A stretch of DNA of 64,000 nucleotides from Shewanella sp. GD04112. Its GTDB lineage: Bacteria; Pseudomonadota; Gammaproteobacteria; Enterobacterales; Shewanellaceae. Below are positions 36,299-45,089 of this stretch, piece after piece. Under the pieces are notes generated by a model that was given only the letters and a program-made list of their open reading frames with translations, was not told the DNA's origin and did no database searches. The stretch is from positions 2,852,001-2,916,000 of the forward strand of contig NZ_JAOEAL010000001.1 of assembly GCF_029835735.1 (NCBI RefSeq), read 5' to 3'. The position numbers were made by a program, and so were the translations under genes. How positions within the stretch are numbered: the first letter of the stretch is position 1; each line of letters starts with the position of its first letter.

Positions 36299-38212
36299 TT
36301 ACTTCAGGTTCGCCAATAGCATTTGGTTCATCAACTTAATAAAGGCCGATGGATCCGCTAGGCTGCCCTTCTCCGACAATTGCGCCTGTTGCAATAACAA
36401 ATTCGACCAATCGGTGAAGGCGACTTCATCTTGTAGATCGTTTAAGCGCGACACTAATGGGTGCGCTGGGTTGATCTCAAATGTCGGCTTGACCTCTGGC
36501 ACTGGCTGACCCGCAGCTTGCATCAGTTTGATCATCTGGCTCGACATCTCACCTTCACCCGTCACCACACAGGCTGGGGTATCGGTTAAGCGTGAAGTGA
36601 CTTTCACATCGGCCACGCTAGCGCCTAATGCCGCTTTAATGCGTTCAACCAAAGGTGCAGACTCTTCGGCGAGTTTCTCCTGCGCTTCCTTCTCGGCCGC
36701 ATCTTCCAGCTCACCTAATTCCAGCTCGCCACGGGTGACTGAGTGCAGTTGCTTCTCTTTGTATTCGGTTAAGTGATTGATTAACCACTCGTCGATACGT
36801 TCTGACATCAGCAACACTTCGATGCCTTTCTTACGCAGCAGTTCTAAGTGTGGGCTGTTAGCCGCGGCTTCGTGGCTGTCGGCAACGATATAGTAAATCT
36901 TGTTTTGGCCTTCCTTCATGCGGCTTAAGTAGTCATCGAGTGACACTGTTGGGGCCGCGCTGCCAGTATGGGTAGACGCAAAACGCAGTAAGCCAGCAAT
37001 ACGTTCACGGTTTGCAAAGTCTTCCGCTGGACCTTCCTTCAACACTTGACCAAATTCGGCCCAGAATTGTTGGTATTTTTCCGCATCGTCTTTTGCCAGT
37101 TTTTCCAACATACCCAACACGCGCTTAGTGATACCGGTGCGCATCGCCTTGGTGATGTGGTTGTCCTGCAAAATCTCGCGAGACACGTTCAGCGGCAGAT
37201 CGTTTGAGTCAATTAACCCCTGCACAAAGCGCAGGTAAGATGGCATAAACTGCTCGGCATCATCCATGATAAACACGCGCTGAACAAAGAGCTTCAGGCC
37301 ATGCTTACGGTCGCGGTTCCACAGATCCCATGGCGCTTTTGAAGGGATATACAACAGGTTAGTGTATTCCTGTTTACCTTCAACGCGGTTATGGCTCCAC
37401 AGCAGTGCGTCTGTGTAGTCGTGGGAAATGTGCTTATAAAATTCTTGGTACTCTTCGTCACTGATCTCAGACTTATTGCGCATCCACAGCGCAGTCGCCT
37501 TGTTCATGACCTTCCAGTAACCTTCGGTTGCGGGGATTTTTTCACCATCAGGGCCATCGCGCTCAGGGGTGCCTTCCTGCCACATTTCAACGGGTACAGA
37601 GATATGATCTGAGTATTTTGTGATGATGGAACGTAGGCGCCACTCATCGGCAAACTCTTTCTCTTCATCACGCAGATGCAGAGTGATCTCAGTACCACGG
37701 CTCGCCTTAGTGATAGTATCGACGGTGAAACTGCCCTCACCTTCCGATTCCCACAATACGGCTTCATTGGCCTTATGGCCGGCAGCACGGGTGCGTACTG
37801 TAACTTTTTTCGCCACGATAAAGGCGGAATAGAAGCCCACACCGAATTGACCGATCAGCTGCGAATCCTTTGAGGCTTCGCCAGAGAGGTTTTTGAAGAA
37901 TTCGGCGGTGCCCGATTTGGCGATCGTGCCTAAATGCTCAATCACGCCATCGCGGGTCATACCTACGCCGTTGTCTTCGATGGTCACAGTGCCTTTTTCT
38001 TTGTCTGCGCTGATGCGCACACGTAGCTCACCGTCACCTTCATATAGTGCGTCGTTGGTCAAGGCAAGGTAACGCAGCTTATCGGCCGCATCCGCAGCGT
38101 TGGAGACCAGTTCACGCAAGAAAATTTCTTTGTTGGAATACAAAGAATGGATCATCAAATGCAACAGCTGTTTGACTTCAGTTTGAAAACCATGAGTTTC
38201 TTGTTGTGACAT
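36299..38212 (-). CDS. htpG: Molecular chaperone HtpG (Hsp90)
   Basis: Bacterial Hsp90 of 637 residues. GHKL ATPase motifs: RELVSNAADAADKLRYLAL, VTIEDNGVGMTRDGV, IGQFGVGFYSAFIVA and GTEITLHLRDEEKEFAD. Middle-domain signatures RVFIMDDAEQFMPSYLRFVQGLIDSNDLPLNVSRE and LEELLRKKGIEVLLMSERIDEW-like text follow. Preceded by AAGGAAA and by a clear heat-shock promoter. Confidence 0.98.
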   Translation of the reverse strand: MSQQETHGFQTEVKQLLHLMIHSLYSNKEIFLRELVSNAADAADKLRYLALTNDALYEGDGELRVRISADKEKGTVTIEDNGVGMTRDGVIEHLGTIAKSGTAEFFKNLSGEASKDSQLIGQFGVGFYSAFIVAKKVTVRTRAAGHKANEAVLWESEGEGSFTVDTITKASRGTEITLHLRDEEKEFADEWRLRSIITKYSDHISVPVEMWQEGTPERDGPDGEKIPATEGYWKVMNKATALWMRNKSEISDEEYQEFYKHISHDYTDALLWSHNRVEGKQEYTNLLYIPSKAPWDLWNRDRKHGLKLFVQRVFIMDDAEQFMPSYLRFVQGLIDSNDLPLNVSREILQDNHITKAMRTGITKRVLGMLEKLAKDDAEKYQQFWAEFGQVLKEGPAEDFANRERIAGLLRFASTHTGSAAPTVSLDDYLSRMKEGQNKIYYIVADSHEAAANSPHLELLRKKGIEVLLMSERIDEWLINHLTEYKEKQLHSVTRGELELGELEDAAEKEAQEKLAEESAPLVERIKAALGASVADVKVTSRLTDTPACVVTGEGEMSSQMIKLMQAAGQPVPEVKPTFEINPAHPLVSRLNDLQDEVAFTDWSNLLLQQAQLSEKGSLADPSAFIKLMNQMLLANLK

Positions 38213-38268
38213 GAAATTTTCCTTATTTGTTACGCAATTTGGTTAAAGCAAACGCTTAGTGATTAATA

Positions 38269-38296
38269 AAATGGGGCTGTAAATCCACTTTTCAAG
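38269..38296 (-). promoter_or_regulatory. Sigma-32 heat-shock promoter of htpG
   Basis: Minus strand reads CTTGAAA (-35, 38296-38290), a 13-base spacer, then CCCCATTT (-10, 38276-38269). Both elements match the RpoH consensus exactly. Transcription should start near 38262, about 50 bases before the htpG start codon. Confidence 0.93.
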
Positions 38297-38476
38297 GGGG
38301 GAGATAAAATCACAGATCAAATGGCGAAAAATAAGGCAATTTGGGGCCAAAACACGGCAAATGGCCGAGTATTTGGGCAGTTAGTCTTAAACAAGTGAGG
38401 CTAACGCGGCGAACAACAACACGTAAGAGCATCTGCTCAATACTCTTTATTCACATCATCCTGCGCCCATAAAATA

Positions 38477-38507
38477 AAAACCCGCGAGCACAGGACTGGC
38501 GGGTTTT
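38477..38507 (-). terminator. Terminator after recR
   Basis: AAAACCCGC / GCGGGTTTT stem of nine pairs with a 13-base loop. Confidence 0.75.
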
Positions 38508-38526
38508 CTCTTTAGGCCATCACACG

Positions 38527-39126
38527 CTACAGCGGGATACGCCCATTGAAGGACAGTGCTAAGGTGGTGCTGTCGACATATTCCAGCTCACCACCCACGG
38601 GGACGCCGTGGGCGATACGGCTGATCACCACCTTATGGCGCCGTGCCATATCGGCAATAAAGTGGGCGGTGGCCTCACCTTCTACCGTTGGATTGGTCGC
38701 GAGGATAAGCTCAGCAACATCGCCCGAGGCTAAGTGACGCTCTAATAGCGCCAAACCTAACTCCTCAGGCCCCACCCCATCGAGTGGTGATAAATGGCCC
38801 AGCAATACAAAGTAGCGACCGGTAAAATGTCCACCCGCTTCAATGGCTAACACATCGGCCGGCGTTTCGACCACACAAATCGTCGACGAGGAGCCGCGTT
38901 TATGGCTAGCACAAATCGGACAGAGGCTTTCTTCAGTGTAGGTTCGGCAAGACTGACAATGACCGATATCGCTCATGGCACTCGACAGCGCCGAGGCTAA
39001 TTTAAGCCCAGCTTTTCTATCGCGCTCAAGCAATTGAAACGCCATACGTTGAGCCGATTTAGGCCCAACCCCTGGCAAACAGCGCAGGGACTGAATTAAC
39101 TCGTCAAGCAGGGGACTAAATTTCAT
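38527..39126 (-). CDS. recR: Recombination mediator RecR
   Basis: DNA repair protein of 199 residues that works with RecO to load RecA on gapped DNA. Helix-hairpin-helix CLPGVGPKSAQRMAFQLL, a four-cysteine zinc finger CQSCRTYTEESLCPIC, and a Toprim domain with VVETPADVLAIE and LGHLSPLDGVGPEEL. Third gene of the dnaX-ybaB-recR unit, 12 bp after ybaB. Confidence 0.97.
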   Translation of the reverse strand: MKFSPLLDELIQSLRCLPGVGPKSAQRMAFQLLERDRKAGLKLASALSSAMSDIGHCQSCRTYTEESLCPICASHKRGSSSTICVVETPADVLAIEAGGHFTGRYFVLLGHLSPLDGVGPEELGLALLERHLASGDVAELILATNPTVEGEATAHFIADMARRHKVVISRIAHGVPVGGELEYVDSTTLALSFNGRIPL

Positions 39127-39138
39127 TGTCTATCTCAA

Positions 39139-39468
39139 TTAAAATGGCATTTTCATGCCTGGTGGTAATTGCATACCGCCAGTCACTTCGGCCATTTTGG
39201 CTTTTTGGTTTTCTTCGATACGACGCGCGGCATCGTTACACGCTGCGGCAATCAAATCTTCTAACATCTCTTTATCGTCTTCCATCAAGCTTGGATCGAT
39301 TTCGACTTTACGTACTGTGTGTGAGCCAGTCATGGTCACTTTAACCAGACCCGCACCCGATTCACCGACCATTTCCATGCGGGCAATTTCTTCCTGCATT
39401 TTTGCCATTCTTTCTTGCATCATCTGGGCTTGTTTCATCAGATTGCCCATACCGCCTTTTCCAAACAT
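39139..39468 (-). CDS. ybaB: YbaB/EbfC nucleoid-associated protein
   Basis: DNA-binding protein of 109 residues beginning MFGKGGMGNLMKQAQMMQERMAKMQ, the standard family start; an ATG two codons earlier (39474) is the only alternative. Family proteins form dimers that bind DNA as tweezers. Between dnaX and recR, as in most proteobacteria. Confidence 0.95.
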   Translation of the reverse strand: MFGKGGMGNLMKQAQMMQERMAKMQEEIARMEMVGESGAGLVKVTMTGSHTVRKVEIDPSLMEDDKEMLEDLIAAACNDAARRIEENQKAKMAEVTGGMQLPPGMKMPF

Positions 39469-39637
39469 AGTCATTTCTCTTCTATTAGGGTTAGTCGCAA
39501 GCTTTTAAGCTGGCTAATCTTACTGAAATAAATGGGATTGGCAATCAATGCCGATATCCCATCACTAAACTTATGATCTTGATAGCGAGTTTTTAACAAA
39601 CTCTGCCACTCCACGCAGCATATGCACAGAGGAAATA

Positions 39638-42600
39638 TTACTCGGGCTCAGGCAGCGCGGGAATGAGCCCACTACGCTGAGCTAACAATTCTGGAGGATA
39701 AAGTAAGGTATCCTGATCCAGCTCGGCGCCAAAACGGTTAATCAGCCATTGCACATTATCGTCCATCATTAGCGATTGACGTGCCTGTTGCAGTAGCTCT
39801 TGGTGAAAACGTTTGCGCATCTCTAAGGGCGTTTCCCGCGAAGGATCGCTTCCTATGACCACCTCAACCTGCCTCGGGTTCCCCAATGCGGCTGTCAATG
39901 CCTGCTCGAGCTGCTCAATCGCCACAGGCGCCGCCAAGTGTTTTTGGTCGGGTTTAAGCAGCAATGGCAAAGGGTTAGCCTGCAGCTGACAAATCGAGTT
40001 TACCGCCAACTGACGCACACGGCCGCCAATCTCTAGGCTCGCCATGAGCTTATACCAGTGCAAGTCTAAGGGATGCCCTGTAATCGATTGCGCCAGCGCT
40101 AATGCGGTGGATGACGTTGGTTGTACTGTCTCATTTGGCTGTGACTGCACCGAATCTTGTGGCTGAGCCGGTTGCCGTATTTGTTGCTGCGTTAGTTGTG
40201 GTGTAAGTGCCTGAGGCGGCTGCGGCGCGGTATTCATCTCAGGGCTTTGCACAGCTGGCTCGCTCTCTTGTACAGGCTCTTGTTCTAGCACTTGCCCAAA
40301 CGGTGTCGCTTCGCTATTCCTTGGTGATATTTGAGCGGCGACGTTCGCAGCGCCTAACTCATCAACAGTTGTTTGTAGCACAACAGCGGTTTCACGCTGT
40401 AGGTTAGCACTTGCAGCCGATGCGTTGACATCATCCATCCCCGCAACGGACGGCTCTTCCCATGGTGAACGATCGTTCGGATCAAGCGGCTGAGTTAGCG
40501 TGACATTTGATTGTGACTCAAGATGGAGCTCGGCCTCAAAATCATCGTCAAAGGGCAGCTCAAAGTCGTTATCGGACGTGTTACTAACCACTTGATGCTT
40601 GGTAGATACATCAACTGAGGACGTGTTATGTGAAGTCGCGTTAGAGACTGGCGTGGTATGCGCACTCTGGCTCGGAGTTTTAAGCTTAACTTCCGCTGCC
40701 GACTTTTTTCCATCACCTTCCTTGGTGCTGAGCGCATCAAGATCGGATAACAAGGAGTCACGCGCCGCTAATACCGCCGATAAAATATCGTCATCCTCGA
40801 GGGACACGGTAGTAGTTGACGCTGGAGGTGTTGAAGCCTGAGAGGTTGTTGAAGCTAAGCTTTCGCCAATAGACTGAGCACTGTCGCGATTAAGCGAACT
40901 ATCTTCCATGCCAGAGAATCCGCCCTGCTCCTCAGCCATAAATTGTGAATAATCATCCTGATAGGCATCGAGCGGCGCGGCGGCATAATCGTATTGTCCG
41001 TAATCCTCAGCGGAATATTCGTCTGGCACTAGCGCATCTGTACTCTCATTAACACTCGCTTGAGCATATTCCTCTGCGGATAAGTCAACTGCTGTTAATG
41101 CCGAGGAAGAAGAATTAAGGCTCTCAGAATCCACCATCACAGCTTGATTTTGCTCTGCATCAATGTTCGATGCCGGCATAGAAACTGAGCTCGACTCAGC
41201 GCTTAAGTCAGGGCTTGCGTCAGTTTTTGAGTTAGGGCTTGATTCTGAAATTAAGACGGCCTCAGTACTCGATGCCGCACTTGCACCAAAGCCTTGGCTT
41301 TGAGCTTGGCTTAAGATCACTTGCTGCTCGGCAATTAATGCGGCATTCAGTTCAGCCCCATCATCAATCGCATCATCGACAGCTAACATATCCTCAGCAG
41401 ATAAGGCTTGTTGCACAGCAGTAGCGTTCTCACTCTTAGCCATAGGCTCAGTCGTTGCTACTTGTGGCAGAACCTGTGAGTCACACTCAGCAGTTAGCGG
41501 AGTTTTTTTTTCAGCCTGAGCCTGATTAACTGTCTGTTCTACTACAGGCATATTTGATGCGGGCGTCGCAGACATCGGCTGCTGAGCAGGCAAACTCACC
41601 TTTGCAGCGTCTTCAACCTGCCAACGTTTTACTGGCTTTTCGGGAACAAATGCCACTGCCCGCAGCAGCGCCATTTCAAGGCCCGATTTAGGATCCGGAG
41701 CATGGGGTAAGTCTTTACGACCAGTCAGTAAAATTTGGTAATACAACTGCACTTGTTCCGGCGCTAACTGCTCGGCAAAGGCTTGAATTTGCGCGCTGTA
41801 AAGGGATTGCTGCGCGGCGGCTGGCGCAAATTGAGTCAGGGTAATTTGATGCAATAATTCTAGCAAACTACGCAGCACTTCTTGGGCGTCCGCGCCATAG
41901 GCGAGCACCTGTGCGCAGCTTTGCATCAATACGCCGATATCGGCATCGGTTAAGGCTTTAAGTAAGCGCAGCACATGCTGCTCATCAATGCTACCCAACA
42001 TAGATTGCACTTGATTGAGCATTACCGTGCCACCACCGAAGGCAATGGCCTGATCGGTCAAACTTAAGGCATCACGCATACTGCCATTGGCCGCTTTGGC
42101 GAGCAGGGTTAAGGCTTCGTGCTCAAAGGGCAATTGCTCTTGGGTTAAGATATGCTGTAGCTGAGTGCCAATTTCCTGCTGAGTTAAGCTTTTTAAGTTA
42201 AATTGCAGGCAGCGAGATAACACTGTTACTGGCAGCTTTTGCGGATCGGTTGTCGCCAGCAAAAACTTCACATGCTCGGGTGGTTCTTCGAGGGTTTTTA
42301 GCAGCGCATTAAAACTGCTGCGGGAGAGCATGTGTACTTCGTCAATCAGGTAGACCTTAAAACGGCCACGGGTCGGACGATATTGCACATTATCTAAGAG
42401 TTCACGGGTGTCATCGACTTTAGTGCGCGAGGCGGCATCGACTTCGATCAAGTCAACAAAGCGGCCCTGTGCAATTTCGACACAGCTGCCACACACACCA
42501 CAGGGGGAAGCCGTTACGCCCTTTTCACAGTTGAGGCCTTTAGCGAACAGGCGCGCCAAACTGGTCTTGCCCACACCGCGAGTACCCGTAAAAAGATAAG

Positions 42601-42718
42601 CATGGTGTAAACGTTGTTGCGTTAACGCATTCGTGAGCGCGTGCAACACGTGGCTTTGGCCGACCATCTGTTCGAATGTGGCAGGGCGCCATTTTCTGGC
42701 TAACACCTGATATGACAT
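39638..42718 (-). CDS. dnaX: DNA polymerase III subunits tau and gamma
   Basis: Clamp-loader ATPase, 1026 residues from ATG 42718 (GGGGAG upstream). The first about 370 residues are the conserved clamp-loader part: Walker A GTRGVGKTS, zinc motif CGVCGSC, YLIDEVHMLSRSSFNALLKTLEEPP. A run of nine A at 41511-41503 marks a probable frameshift site giving the short gamma form. Residues about 410-880 are a very long Ser/Ala/Glu/Asp/Gln-rich linker, and the tail (LDLHWYKLMASLEIGGRVRQLA onward) is the tau-specific domain that binds polymerase. E. coli tau has 643 residues; the excess is the linker. Confidence 0.95.
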   Translation of the reverse strand: MSYQVLARKWRPATFEQMVGQSHVLHALTNALTQQRLHHAYLFTGTRGVGKTSLARLFAKGLNCEKGVTASPCGVCGSCVEIAQGRFVDLIEVDAASRTKVDDTRELLDNVQYRPTRGRFKVYLIDEVHMLSRSSFNALLKTLEEPPEHVKFLLATTDPQKLPVTVLSRCLQFNLKSLTQQEIGTQLQHILTQEQLPFEHEALTLLAKAANGSMRDALSLTDQAIAFGGGTVMLNQVQSMLGSIDEQHVLRLLKALTDADIGVLMQSCAQVLAYGADAQEVLRSLLELLHQITLTQFAPAAAQQSLYSAQIQAFAEQLAPEQVQLYYQILLTGRKDLPHAPDPKSGLEMALLRAVAFVPEKPVKRWQVEDAAKVSLPAQQPMSATPASNMPVVEQTVNQAQAEKKTPLTAECDSQVLPQVATTEPMAKSENATAVQQALSAEDMLAVDDAIDDGAELNAALIAEQQVILSQAQSQGFGASAASSTEAVLISESSPNSKTDASPDLSAESSSVSMPASNIDAEQNQAVMVDSESLNSSSSALTAVDLSAEEYAQASVNESTDALVPDEYSAEDYGQYDYAAAPLDAYQDDYSQFMAEEQGGFSGMEDSSLNRDSAQSIGESLASTTSQASTPPASTTTVSLEDDDILSAVLAARDSLLSDLDALSTKEGDGKKSAAEVKLKTPSQSAHTTPVSNATSHNTSSVDVSTKHQVVSNTSDNDFELPFDDDFEAELHLESQSNVTLTQPLDPNDRSPWEEPSVAGMDDVNASAASANLQRETAVVLQTTVDELGAANVAAQISPRNSEATPFGQVLEQEPVQESEPAVQSPEMNTAPQPPQALTPQLTQQQIRQPAQPQDSVQSQPNETVQPTSSTALALAQSITGHPLDLHWYKLMASLEIGGRVRQLAVNSICQLQANPLPLLLKPDQKHLAAPVAIEQLEQALTAALGNPRQVEVVIGSDPSRETPLEMRKRFHQELLQQARQSLMMDDNVQWLINRFGAELDQDTLLYPPELLAQRSGLIPALPEPE
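41474..41511 (-). promoter_or_regulatory. Candidate programmed frameshift / slippage site in dnaX
   Basis: In the coding strand a run of nine A (codons E403-K404-K405-T406) is followed after nine bases by a hairpin: CTG-(C)-TGAGT / ACTCA-CAG with a GTG loop. A -1 shift at the run adds five codons and stops at TGA, giving about 410 residues. Skipping one base stops after two codons. E. coli dnaX shifts at a comparable place (codon about 430) to make gamma. Confidence 0.7.
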
Positions 42719-42847
42719 GGAACTCCCCAATGTGCATGACAAGAATGTTGGTACAAAAAAGGGGATCGCGCCCCGAGATAGTTGCAAGATAACATGTCAA
42801 TTAGCGACATGCCATTAAACTATCCCTAGGCGCCTTTGGCTGAAGAA

Positions 42848-43399
42848 TTATTCGCCTTCAAACTCACAAAGTTTAACCAACTCAAGACCTAAGGCAGTTA
42901 AACGGGCTTCGCCACCTAAATCAGGTAATGAAATCACAAAGGCCGCATCTTGTACTTCACCACCCAGTTGGCGGATAAGTTTTACTGTAGCTTCGATAGT
43001 GCCACCGGTAGCCAGCAAATCGTCAACCACTAACACTTTGTCATTCGCGGTGATCGCATCGGTATGGATTTCAAGGCTATCGTGGCCATATTCCAGCTCA
43101 TAGCTTTGGCTAATAGTCGCGCGTGGCAATTTACCAGGTTTACGTACTGGCACAAAACCAATGCCTAATTCCAGTGCTAAAGGCGCACCAAATAAGAAAC
43201 CACGGGCTTCGGTACCCACAATCTTGGTAAAGCCTTTGTTGCGGTAATGCTCAACTAATAAATCGATAGTCGCTTTATAGGCGGCAGCATTTTCCAGCAG
43301 ACTGGTCACATCGCGAAATAGAATCCCTTCCTTAGGATAATTAGGAATGGTTTTAATGCTTTGCTTTATCAAGGATAAGGTTTCTGTATTCATAGCCAT
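42848..43399 (-). CDS. apt: Adenine phosphoribosyltransferase
   Basis: Purine salvage enzyme of 183 residues making AMP from adenine and PRPP. FRDVTSLLE, GTEARGFLFGAPLALELGIGFVPVRKPGKLPR and the PRPP motif VLVVDDLLATGGT are all present. Starts at Met1 or Met3 (43393). Upstream of dnaX as in E. coli. No strong terminator separates it from dnaX. Confidence 0.96.
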   Translation of the reverse strand: MAMNTETLSLIKQSIKTIPNYPKEGILFRDVTSLLENAAAYKATIDLLVEHYRNKGFTKIVGTEARGFLFGAPLALELGIGFVPVRKPGKLPRATISQSYELEYGHDSLEIHTDAITANDKVLVVDDLLATGGTIEATVKLIRQLGGEVQDAAFVISLPDLGGEARLTALGLELVKLCEFEGE

Positions 43400-43440
43400 T
43401 TAATTTAACTTAATCGTTTCGCCACGCGTAATTGCTGGCG

Positions 43441-43473
43441 GTAAAAACAAAACGTCCACAGCGAGTGTGGACG
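43441..43473 (-). terminator. Terminator after ybaN
   Basis: CGTCCACA / TGTGGACG perfect eight-base stem; the minus strand continues TTTTGTTTTTAC. Separates ybaN from apt. Confidence 0.9.
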
Positions 43474-43580
43474 AGCTTTAATCATTCGCACAAAGCTTAT
43501 GCCGCTTTGGTTTGAGTTGCAATAAGCAGCGTATTCAAGTGACGAATTGGTTACCAATTTGTGCCTTAGATCAAATGTGC

Positions 43581-43949
43581 TTAGGATTCGATTTCAGGAA
43601 TGGTTTTAAGATACCAGAGTAATCCGCAAGCCATGGTGAGCAGCAGCAACTTCACCCATACAATCGGGACCACCAGGATACTGATGCTAAAACTAAGTCC
43701 CGTAAGTAACATCGCCCTGCGTTTAAGACCTGGGCGCATCGCCCTATGTTGTTGCCATTGGGTCAACGCATCGGCAAACCACGGGTGTGTCATCAACCAC
43801 TGGTGTAATCGCTCGCTTGAGCGGGCAAAACAATACGCCGCCAATAGGATAAACGGCACAGTCGGCAGAAGCGGTACTACGATACCCAGCAGTCCAAGGC
43901 CCAACGCAAGACAGCCTATCAATAAAAACAAACCGCGTTTCAATATCAT
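43581..43949 (-). CDS. ybaN: YbaN family (DUF454) inner membrane protein
   Basis: Small membrane protein of 122 residues with three hydrophobic helices: LFLLIGCLALGLGLLGIVVPLLPTVPFILLAAYCF, then SSERLHQWLMTHPWFADAL and two C-terminal helices. These segments are the DUF454 signature. Function unknown. Next to apt, as in E. coli. Confidence 0.9.
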   Translation of the reverse strand: MILKRGLFLLIGCLALGLGLLGIVVPLLPTVPFILLAAYCFARSSERLHQWLMTHPWFADALTQWQQHRAMRPGLKRRAMLLTGLSFSISILVVPIVWVKLLLLTMACGLLWYLKTIPEIES

Positions 43950-44009
43950 AGTTTGTAGATGACCATATAGTTTGTAGATAAGTAAAGTATGTTAATGTGC
44001 CTAAAACAT

Positions 44010-44036
44010 GAAAACAAAAGCCACTCAAAGAGTGGC
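44010..44036 (-). terminator. Terminator after the 40-residue membrane protein gene
   Basis: GCCACTC / GAGTGGC seven-base stem with a three-base loop; the minus strand continues TTTTGTTTTC. It ends the short transcript of the gene at 44070-44192. Confidence 0.85.
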
Positions 44037-44069
44037 CAGTAGTATACTCAATTTGAGATTAAAACCTGC

Positions 44070-44192
44070 TTAAATTAAGCCTAATTGCTTTAACCAAGTC
44101 AGGCTTGCTGGAAGCGTCGGCAACAGTAAGACTAAAATAAAACCAATAAAATACATAAAGTTAAATGGGTCTTTAAATGGCTGACTGCTCAT
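44070..44192 (-). CDS. 40-residue single-span membrane protein
   Basis: Small open frame with all the parts of a gene. GAGGAGC lies five to seven bases before the ATG; the product MSSQPFKDPFNFMYF... has a polar start and one hydrophobic helix (FIGFILVLLLPTLPASL, about 15-31), and ends LKQLGLI. A CRP-like box lies 47-62 bases upstream and a terminator 34 bases downstream, so it is an independent transcript. I do not recognise the family. It could be a small subunit or regulator of a membrane complex. Confidence 0.75.
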   Translation of the reverse strand: MSSQPFKDPFNFMYFIGFILVLLLPTLPASLTWLKQLGLI

Positions 44193-44238
44193 TACAGCTC
44201 CTCAAATGTGTGCAAAGATAAGTGCGCAGGAATCATAC

Positions 44239-44254
44239 AGTGATTAAGATCACA
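44239..44254 (-). promoter_or_regulatory. CRP-like binding site
   Basis: Palindrome AGTGATTAAGATCACA, which fits TGTGA-N6-TCACA with one mismatch. It lies upstream of the small membrane protein gene and just past the 3' end of hvfC. In Shewanella, CRP is the main activator of anaerobic respiration genes. An FNR/EtrA site is less likely because the half sites are GTGAT/ATCAC. Confidence 0.65.
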
Positions 44255-44348
44255 AAACGGGCGCCATTGTAGCGGTTTGTCAAATCAACAAAAACCCTTT
44301 TTATGTAAGGTTATTGCATTTATTTTGCTGATTTTAGCAACATACTAC

Positions 44349-45089
44349 TTAAATCCCACGCACGATTCCTTTGACCGCGAGTTGCTCGAGTAATTGAATA
44401 CAGCCTTGGGTTAAGATCTCCGGTTGCATGTGCGGATAAATCCCTTGCAGCCAGTTCAGTATCTCATCAAGGCGACGCTGCCCTTGTTCAGCCAAATATC
44501 CCAGCACTTGCGCACTTAATGGCGTTAATTGTAAAAAGCCCACCTCGCCCGCTTCATCCTGATAGAGGCAAAAAAACACTGGCTGCGGCAATGGCTCTTC
44601 TGGGCGATAATCTTGGCGGATCTGCTGCACCGGATACTGGTACTGGGCCACACTGGCCGTTGTTGCTAAACATAGATGACGTTGCAGAATATCCTCTTTG
44701 GATAGCAATACTTGCTCACTCGTTTGCAGCGCCGTTGCCACTCGCAGCTCGAGCCATTCATAGTGCGCCAACTCCAGCATAAAAGGCGGATCACTTTCTG
44801 CTGGCGAATATTCAAACTGCAGAAACTGTAAAAACTCTCCGGCAATATCAATAAAAATTGGAGACTTACAATCGTGTTGGCTGAAAAAAGCCTGCACTAA
44901 TGCTTGCCACTGTGCATCGCTATAGAGACTTTTGAGCACGGGAAAAGCATTAGAGACAAAGCCCATCACATTATTAAAAAACAGCTCTCGGTAAACCTGC
45001 ATCCGCTCGAGGGGCACACCGCTTGGCACTGGCTTTTGGGGATCACGAATATAATCGATAAAGGATTGCTGTACTTGCTTAAAATCCAT
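44349..45089 (-). CDS. hvfC: HvfC-like DUF2063 partner protein of an MNIO
   Basis: Protein of 246 residues with the DUF2063 N-terminal helical domain (QVQQSFIDYIRDPQKP, YRELFFNNVMGFVSNAFPVLKSLY) and a second C-terminal domain. It was once described as a putative DNA-binding family. DUF2063 proteins pair with DUF692 oxidases and act as recognition partners for the precursor peptide. The start codon overlaps the hvfB stop (TAATG), so translation is coupled. Last gene of the three-gene set. Confidence 0.85.
   Translation of the reverse strand: MDFKQVQQSFIDYIRDPQKPVPSGVPLERMQVYRELFFNNVMGFVSNAFPVLKSLYSDAQWQALVQAFFSQHDCKSPIFIDIAGEFLQFLQFEYSPAESDPPFMLELAHYEWLELRVATALQTSEQVLLSKEDILQRHLCLATTASVAQYQYPVQQIRQDYRPEEPLPQPVFFCLYQDEAGEVGFLQLTPLSAQVLGYLAEQGQRRLDEILNWLQGIYPHMQPEILTQGCIQLLEQLAVKGIVRGI

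Larger units (their letters stand above)
38213..38526. other. htpG-recR intergenic region
   Basis: No gene in 314 bp. It contains the htpG heat-shock promoter near 38269-38296 and the terminator of the dnaX-ybaB-recR unit near 38477-38507. Confidence 0.8.
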
